Assembly (NCBI GenBank): GCA_016839655.1
Contig: JAEOTW010000260.1
Coordinates: 1 to 9,711 of the forward strand
Reading direction: 5' to 3'
Source of the DNA: Promethearchaeota archaeon
Lineage (GTDB): Archaea; Asgardarchaeota; Lokiarchaeia; Sigynarchaeales; SOKP01
DNA length: 9,711 nt
Part shown: positions 6,502-9,711 of the stretch, in pieces
How the letters are laid out: every line of letters starts with the position of its first letter
Numbering within the stretch: position 1 is the first letter of the stretch
Position numbers and translations under genes: made by a program
Notes under the pieces: generated by a model
What the model saw: only the letters and a program-made list of their open reading frames with translations
Told to the model about the DNA's origin: nothing
The model's database searches: none

Positions 6502-7683
6502 ATGGCTGAAGATGATAATTTATATGATACTTTAGGAGTTTCATCAAAAAAGGAAGATGTTCACAATGCTTTAAAATCCATTGATAAAGGTTTGTATCCA
6601 GGAGCATTCTGTAGAATTATAGAAGATATCGATAACAGAAAAGATTATTGTTCTGTATTCCACTCTGACGGTGCTGGTACAAAGGCTAGCTTAGCGTATA
6701 TGTATTATAAAGAAACAGGAGATATTTCAGTTTTTAAAGGCATAGTCAGGGATGCTATGGTGATGAATCTTGATGATATTTTATGTGTAGGGGCAATAGG
6801 GAATATTTTCTTTTCAAATAATCTAGGAAGAAATCGCCAATATGTAGATAGTAACGTGATTGGAACTATTATAAAAGAATATTATGATTATAGTGAAAAA
6901 CTAACATCTCTCGGCTTGAAAGTAAAAATGTGTGGGGGTGAGACTGCGGATATTGGAGATATTGTTAAAACGCTTGTAGTTGATGCTTCTGCTTTCACAA
7001 CAATGAAGAGAGAAGATGTAATTGATGCGAGTAATATTAAAAATAATGATGTTATAATTGGTCTGGCTAGTTATGGGAAAACTTCTTATGAAGATGAATA
7101 TAATAGTGGAATTGGAAGTAATGGGTTAACATTAGCTAGACATGGCCTACTTTCACATGAGTATTACAAAAAATATCCAGAATGTTATGATCAAAATCTT
7201 GATGAGAAATATGTGTTTTTTGGTAAGTATAAATTAACAGATAAAATAAGTGAAATTGATTTACCATTAGGGAAAGCTTTATTATCACCAACAAGAACTT
7301 ATGCTCCGGTTATAAAAGAAGTGGTTGCAAATTATAGAAATGATATACATGGTATCATCCATAATACGGGGGGAGGTCAAACAAAAATTCTAAATTTTAG
7401 TAAGGGAGTAAAATATGTTAAAAATAATCTATTTAGGATTCCAAAAATATTCGAATTAATTCAAAGATCATCCGAAACCCAATGGAAAGAGATGTTTAGT
7501 GTTTTTAATATGGGACATAGAATGGAAATCTTATGTAATGAATCTAAAGCTAAAGAGATTATTAAAATTGCACAAAAATATGAGCTTGATTCAAAGATAA
7601 TCGGATTTTGTGAGAAATCTCCTCTAAAAAAAAAGAATTCAATAGAAATTAAATCAGAATTTGGATCTTTTATTTATGATTAG
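6502..7683 (+). CDS. purM: AIR synthase (PurM), long Bacteroidota-like variant
   Basis: A 393-residue phosphoribosylformylglycinamidine cyclo-ligase. It uses ATP to close FGAM to aminoimidazole ribotide, the fifth step of purine synthesis. Family motifs are DGAGTK (56-61), GGETAD (145-150), GSNGLTLAR (205-213), LSPTRTYAPV (261-270), HNTGGGQTK (287-295) and FNMGHRME (335-342). Classical PurM is about 345 residues with FNMGVGM and a TGGG followed by other residues. FNMGHRM, PTRTYAPVI, LAYMYYKETGD and the N-terminal 'GVSSKKEDVHNALKSIDKG' instead match the approximately 390-residue PurM I recall from Bacteroidota. I chose ATG 6502, 12 bases after purB; an in-frame TTG at 6493 would add three residues. 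Neither has an SD. Expected to work in the same pathway as PurB next door. Function is firm; the variant assignment is from memory. Confidence 0.9.
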   Translation: MAEDDNLYDTLGVSSKKEDVHNALKSIDKGLYPGAFCRIIEDIDNRKDYCSVFHSDGAGTKASLAYMYYKETGDISVFKGIVRDAMVMNLDDILCVGAIGNIFFSNNLGRNRQYVDSNVIGTIIKEYYDYSEKLTSLGLKVKMCGGETADIGDIVKTLVVDASAFTTMKREDVIDASNIKNNDVIIGLASYGKTSYEDEYNSGIGSNGLTLARHGLLSHEYYKKYPECYDQNLDEKYVFFGKYKLTDKISEIDLPLGKALLSPTRTYAPVIKEVVANYRNDIHGIIHNTGGGQTKILNFSKGVKYVKNNLFRIPKIFELIQRSSETQWKEMFSVFNMGHRMEILCNESKAKEIIKIAQKYELDSKIIGFCEKSPLKKKNSIEIKSEFGSFIYD

Positions 7684-7747
7684 TCTACTCTACTTATAAC
7701 AAAATGTTTATTGGATTCTTTTCATGATTAAATAACAAAATTTATAA

Positions 7748-7769
7748 TTTTTTAATTCAATTATTTTTT
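7748..7769 (+). terminator. T-tracts after purB-purM, overlapping the next promoter
   Basis: Two runs of six T (7748-7753 and 7764-7769) lie in the 111-base gap after purM and could terminate the purine transcript. The second run sits within TTATTTTTTATT, centred about 29 bases before the ATG at 7795, so it may also serve as the TATA region of the protease gene, whose start has no SD. Confidence 0.35.
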
Positions 7770-7794
7770 ATTCAAATTAGATATTTTATATTCT

Positions 7795-8868
7795 ATGCCG
7801 CGAATAGGTCAAAGTAGAAAGAAGGAGATTGCAAAAAAGAGATTTCGTTTTTTTATATATGAATTATTTTGGATTTTTATTGGTGTATTTGCATTGTTAT
7901 TAATCCCATTTTTTATAATTCCTATGTTTATTAGTGAAACATCTGTTTTTTATGGTATATCATTCTATTCATTAAGAGCAATTATCGTGTTAGCAGGAGT
8001 ACCAATTATTCTTTATCTCTTTAATTTGGTTTTTGAGCCTCAAAAAAGAGAGTTAATTGTTGAAGAAGATGTCTCAGCTGCCATGGGGCATTTAAAATTA
8101 TATAAAATGTCAAAAAAGAATTACAAATATCAAATTTTATATGGTGTACTAATTTTTTTCCTTGTTTTCTTACCAATTGATTTTTTTGGATATTTATTAG
8201 TTCCAGAGATGCTTGAATATCAAGCATTTGCCCTTTCTTCCAATATAACAGATATTTATCTATTAGATCCTAATTATTTTCTATTTCTTATCTCCGTCAT
8301 AATTATCCAGATTTCTGTAGCAATTTCAGAAGAGACGGTCTTTAGAGGTGTAATTACTAAAAGGGGAAGTGTATATTATTTTAAATACTCAGCTTTAATC
8401 ATATCCGCACTTTCTTGGGGTTTAGGTCATTTTGCTTATTTTATTGATCCAATAAGTATCTTATATCCTTTCTGGTATCCCATTGTGTGGTTTATGCAAG
8501 CATTTTTTATCGGCATTATCCTCTCTTTACTAGTATTAAGAAGAAAATGGTTAATTCCTGCGATAATTGCTCATGCCCTTAATAATATAATTTCCGCTCA
8601 TGCAGTTTGGAGTTTGTTACAAGGTAATAGCTTTACAATTGTCGCTCTTTATCTTTATTATCCGTTACTAATTATTGGATTAATCTTATTCGTATGGTTT
8701 TATTCTCAAATAAAAGAAGGGTTTTCAATTGGAATCGATATGCTAAAAACTTATTTTAAACGTGAAGACAAATTTGAGAAGACAAAAGGAGATTCAATTA
8801 TTCGTGTCCTTTTTGATATTTTGATGGGTTTGATAATTTTCCTAATGAGCTTTATGGTTGCGATTTAG
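7795..8868 (+). CDS. CPBP-family intramembrane metalloprotease (CAAX protease-like)
   Basis: A 357-residue integral membrane protein with about nine hydrophobic segments (roughly 20-45, 57-80, 113-136, 160-178, 197-215, 227-248, 251-270, 279-304, 335-356). The three family motifs are present in order: EETVFRG with E179, E180 and R184; GHF with H212 after SWGLGHF; and AHALNN with H260 and N264. These residues form the buried glutamate/histidine active site of Rce1/CPBP proteases. Family roles include CAAX-tail cleavage, bacteriocin self-immunity and membrane-protein regulation; none can be assigned here. The N-terminus is basic (RKKEIAKKR), predicting a cytoplasmic end, and the EExxxR motif sits at the end of a helix as usual. 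The ATG has no SD and may be leaderless. The phosphodiesterase gene follows with 15 bases between them. Confidence 0.88.
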   Translation: MPRIGQSRKKEIAKKRFRFFIYELFWIFIGVFALLLIPFFIIPMFISETSVFYGISFYSLRAIIVLAGVPIILYLFNLVFEPQKRELIVEEDVSAAMGHLKLYKMSKKNYKYQILYGVLIFFLVFLPIDFFGYLLVPEMLEYQAFALSSNITDIYLLDPNYFLFLISVIIIQISVAISEETVFRGVITKRGSVYYFKYSALIISALSWGLGHFAYFIDPISILYPFWYPIVWFMQAFFIGIILSLLVLRRKWLIPAIIAHALNNIISAHAVWSLLQGNSFTIVALYLYYPLLIIGLILFVWFYSQIKEGFSIGIDMLKTYFKREDKFEKTKGDSIIRVLFDILMGLIIFLMSFMVAI

Positions 8869-8875
8869 AGGAGAG
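8868..8875 (+). promoter_or_regulatory. SD of the phosphodiesterase gene
   Basis: GAGGAGAG begins on the last base of the protease stop codon and ends eight bases before the ATG at 8884. It fixes that start and supports joint transcription with the protease gene. Confidence 0.65.
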
Positions 8876-8883
8876 TTAAACTA

Positions 8884-9402
8884 ATGAAGTTGGGGATAAT
8901 CTCCGATACACATATAACGAATGATTATAGTAAAGAAAAAGTTTCTAAATTAATAAACCAAATTAAAGAAGCCTTTAAGGATGTGGATGAGATTGTCCAT
9001 GTTGGAGATATTTGTGAAAGTTTCTTTTTAGATGAGATAAAAAAGATTGCACCAACAAAATGTGTAAGAGGAAATCTGGATAATATTAAAGATTTAGAAA
9101 AGTTTATCAAATTTTCAATAGGGCGATATAATATTGGAGTTATTCATTTACTCCCAGATGATGTTAAGGAATTTGCCAAAAAACATGATTTAAATATTCT
9201 TATTTTTGGTCATTCACATCAGCCTCTTATTAAAGGAACAGATTATAATTTACTTCTTCTAAATCCAGGATCTCCAACTCAACCAAAAGCACCTCAAGAG
9301 CGTCCTGGATTTATGAAGCCAATCGCAAGGCCAACTGTAATTACTTTAAGTATTGATGAGAATGATATTTTATCAACATTTATACTCACCCTTAAAAATT
9401 AA
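8884..9402 (+). CDS. YfcE/MJ0936-type metallophosphoesterase
   Basis: A 172-residue calcineurin-like phosphoesterase, the usual length for the small single-domain YfcE/MJ0936 group, which hydrolyses phosphodiesters with two metal ions; natural substrates are mostly unknown. All expected metal ligands are visible: D8 and H10 (SDTH), D42 (HVGDIC), N64 (GNLDN), H88, H110 and H112 (GHSHQP). The NPGS block at 128-131 is typical of the group. One change stands out: the usual THGH around the fifth ligand is IHLLP here, keeping the metal ligand but losing the second histidine. A prominent SD precedes the ATG, and the upstream CPBP protease gene is 15 bases away, suggesting one transcript without showing a shared task. 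Family assignment is strong; the substrate is unknown. Confidence 0.9.
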   Translation: MKLGIISDTHITNDYSKEKVSKLINQIKEAFKDVDEIVHVGDICESFFLDEIKKIAPTKCVRGNLDNIKDLEKFIKFSIGRYNIGVIHLLPDDVKEFAKKHDLNILIFGHSHQPLIKGTDYNLLLLNPGSPTQPKAPQERPGFMKPIARPTVITLSIDENDILSTFILTLKN

Positions 9403-9470
9403 GTATGCTCTTGACTTCTAATTAATTAATTGGATAACTCCCTTTAATTACTCCAATTTAAAAGAAGATA

Positions 9471-9480
9471 TTATTTTTTT
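9471..9480 (+). terminator. T-run, candidate terminator of the protease-phosphodiesterase unit
   Basis: A run of seven T (9474-9480) preceded by TTA lies about 70 bases past the phosphodiesterase stop. There is no hairpin. It is the clearest T-tract in the 266-base gap from 9403 to 9668, which otherwise shows no coding or RNA signal to my eye. Confidence 0.35.
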
Positions 9481-9532
9481 AATTCAAGAAATTAAATTTA
9501 GCCCATAACTATAAATCTACTCTGAATAATTT

Positions 9533-9559
9533 TAAATATTAAATAACTCATAATATTTA
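9533..9559. repeat. Perfect 9-bp inverted repeat in the 3' intergenic region
   Basis: TAAATATTA (9533-9541) and its exact reverse complement TAATATTTA (9551-9559) are separated by nine bases, so the arms are 18 bases centre to centre, a spacing open to a dimeric DNA-binding protein. It lies upstream of the gene starting at 9669. Both arms contain only A and T, so a chance match in this AT-rich stretch is quite possible. Confidence 0.4.
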
Positions 9560-9668
9560 TACAAGGAAATTTTATGTAAGCTTATAGAATAAAATAATAT
9601 GCATATATAAAATATAAAACCTTTATTATAGATATTATTTAAAAAATCTCTATTGAGAGTGTGTAGAT

Positions 9669-9711
9669 TTGGTAAGTAGACTTGAATTAGTACTTAAAGA
9701 ACTTAATGAAA
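9669..9711 (+). CDS. Start of an unidentified gene (cut by the window end)
   Basis: From TTG at 9669 the frame stays open to the window edge and reads MVSRLELVLKELNE, an amphipathic helix. GAGAG at 9655-9659 ends nine bases before the TTG and could be its SD; an in-frame GTG at 9661 is closed at once by TAG. A short leucine-rich helix opening like this is seen in several small families, including roadblock/LC7 proteins, which are abundant in Asgard archaea, but 14 residues cannot identify it. The TTG plus SD pattern matches two other genes in the window. Confidence 0.45.
   Translation, partial: MVSRLELVLKELNE

Noticed and set aside
8021..8227. 68-residue open frame on the minus strand
   Set aside because: It is antisense to the membrane protease gene and has no recognisable domain or start signal.
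8925..9110. 61-residue open frame on the minus strand
   Set aside because: It is antisense to the conserved metal-binding half of the phosphodiesterase gene.
9403..9668. Possible small RNA or tRNA in the 3' gap
   Set aside because: No cloverleaf, GC-rich stem or C/D-box pattern was seen; the stretch is nearly all A and T.
1..9711. A defence island, mobile element or CRISPR system
   Set aside because: No transposase, integrase, nuclease, direct-repeat array or terminal repeat was found. The gene set is mainly metabolic and housekeeping.

Overview
The window looks like AT-rich archaeal chromosome. The signs are a TATA-like element at the right distance from several starts, a mix of genes with good Shine-Dalgarno (SD) sites and genes with none (leaderless-type), T-rich tracts where terminators should be, an archaeal DUF1922-type zinc ribbon, and a DUF1616-like surface protein with many N-glycosylation sequons. 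The low GC content and family mix would suit an Asgard (Lokiarchaeia-like) archaeon. That placement is inference; no marker gene here fixes it. No mobile element, CRISPR array, tRNA or rRNA was seen. Most genes belong to recognised families; their divergent features are the points of interest.

Layout. (1) Plus strand, 1-1823: the tail of a zinc-ribbon protein, a T-rich gap with a promoter, a UDP-glucuronate decarboxylase-like sugar-nucleotide enzyme starting at TTG, and, overlapping its stop, a single-pass membrane protein with a DUF1616-like outer domain. (2) Minus strand, 4949-1820: a small DUF1922-type zinc ribbon, then tldD and tldE, the two subunits of the TldD/TldE metalloprotease. The tldE SD lies inside the last codons of tldD and its TTG start directly follows the tldD stop. 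The tldE and DUF1616 genes converge and share a palindromic TTAA that supplies both stop codons. (3) Plus strand, 5131-7683: purB and purM, two purine biosynthesis enzymes 12 bases apart. The PurM resembles the long variant I recall from Bacteroidota rather than the classical form. (4) Plus strand, 7795-9402: a CPBP-family intramembrane protease and a YfcE/MJ0936-like phosphodiesterase, probably one transcript. (5) 9403-9711: an AT-rich gap with a T-tract and a perfect 9-bp inverted repeat, then the first codons of a gene that runs off the end.

How the genes work together. PurB and PurM act in one pathway, de novo IMP/AMP synthesis. TldD and TldE form one enzyme. The decarboxylase and the sequon-rich membrane protein may both belong to cell-surface glycan biology, but their link rests only on the gene overlap. 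No clearly new multi-gene system is visible. The best leads are the divergent decarboxylase with its surface-protein partner, the Bacteroidota-like PurM, and the repeated use of TTG starts backed by strong SD sites.
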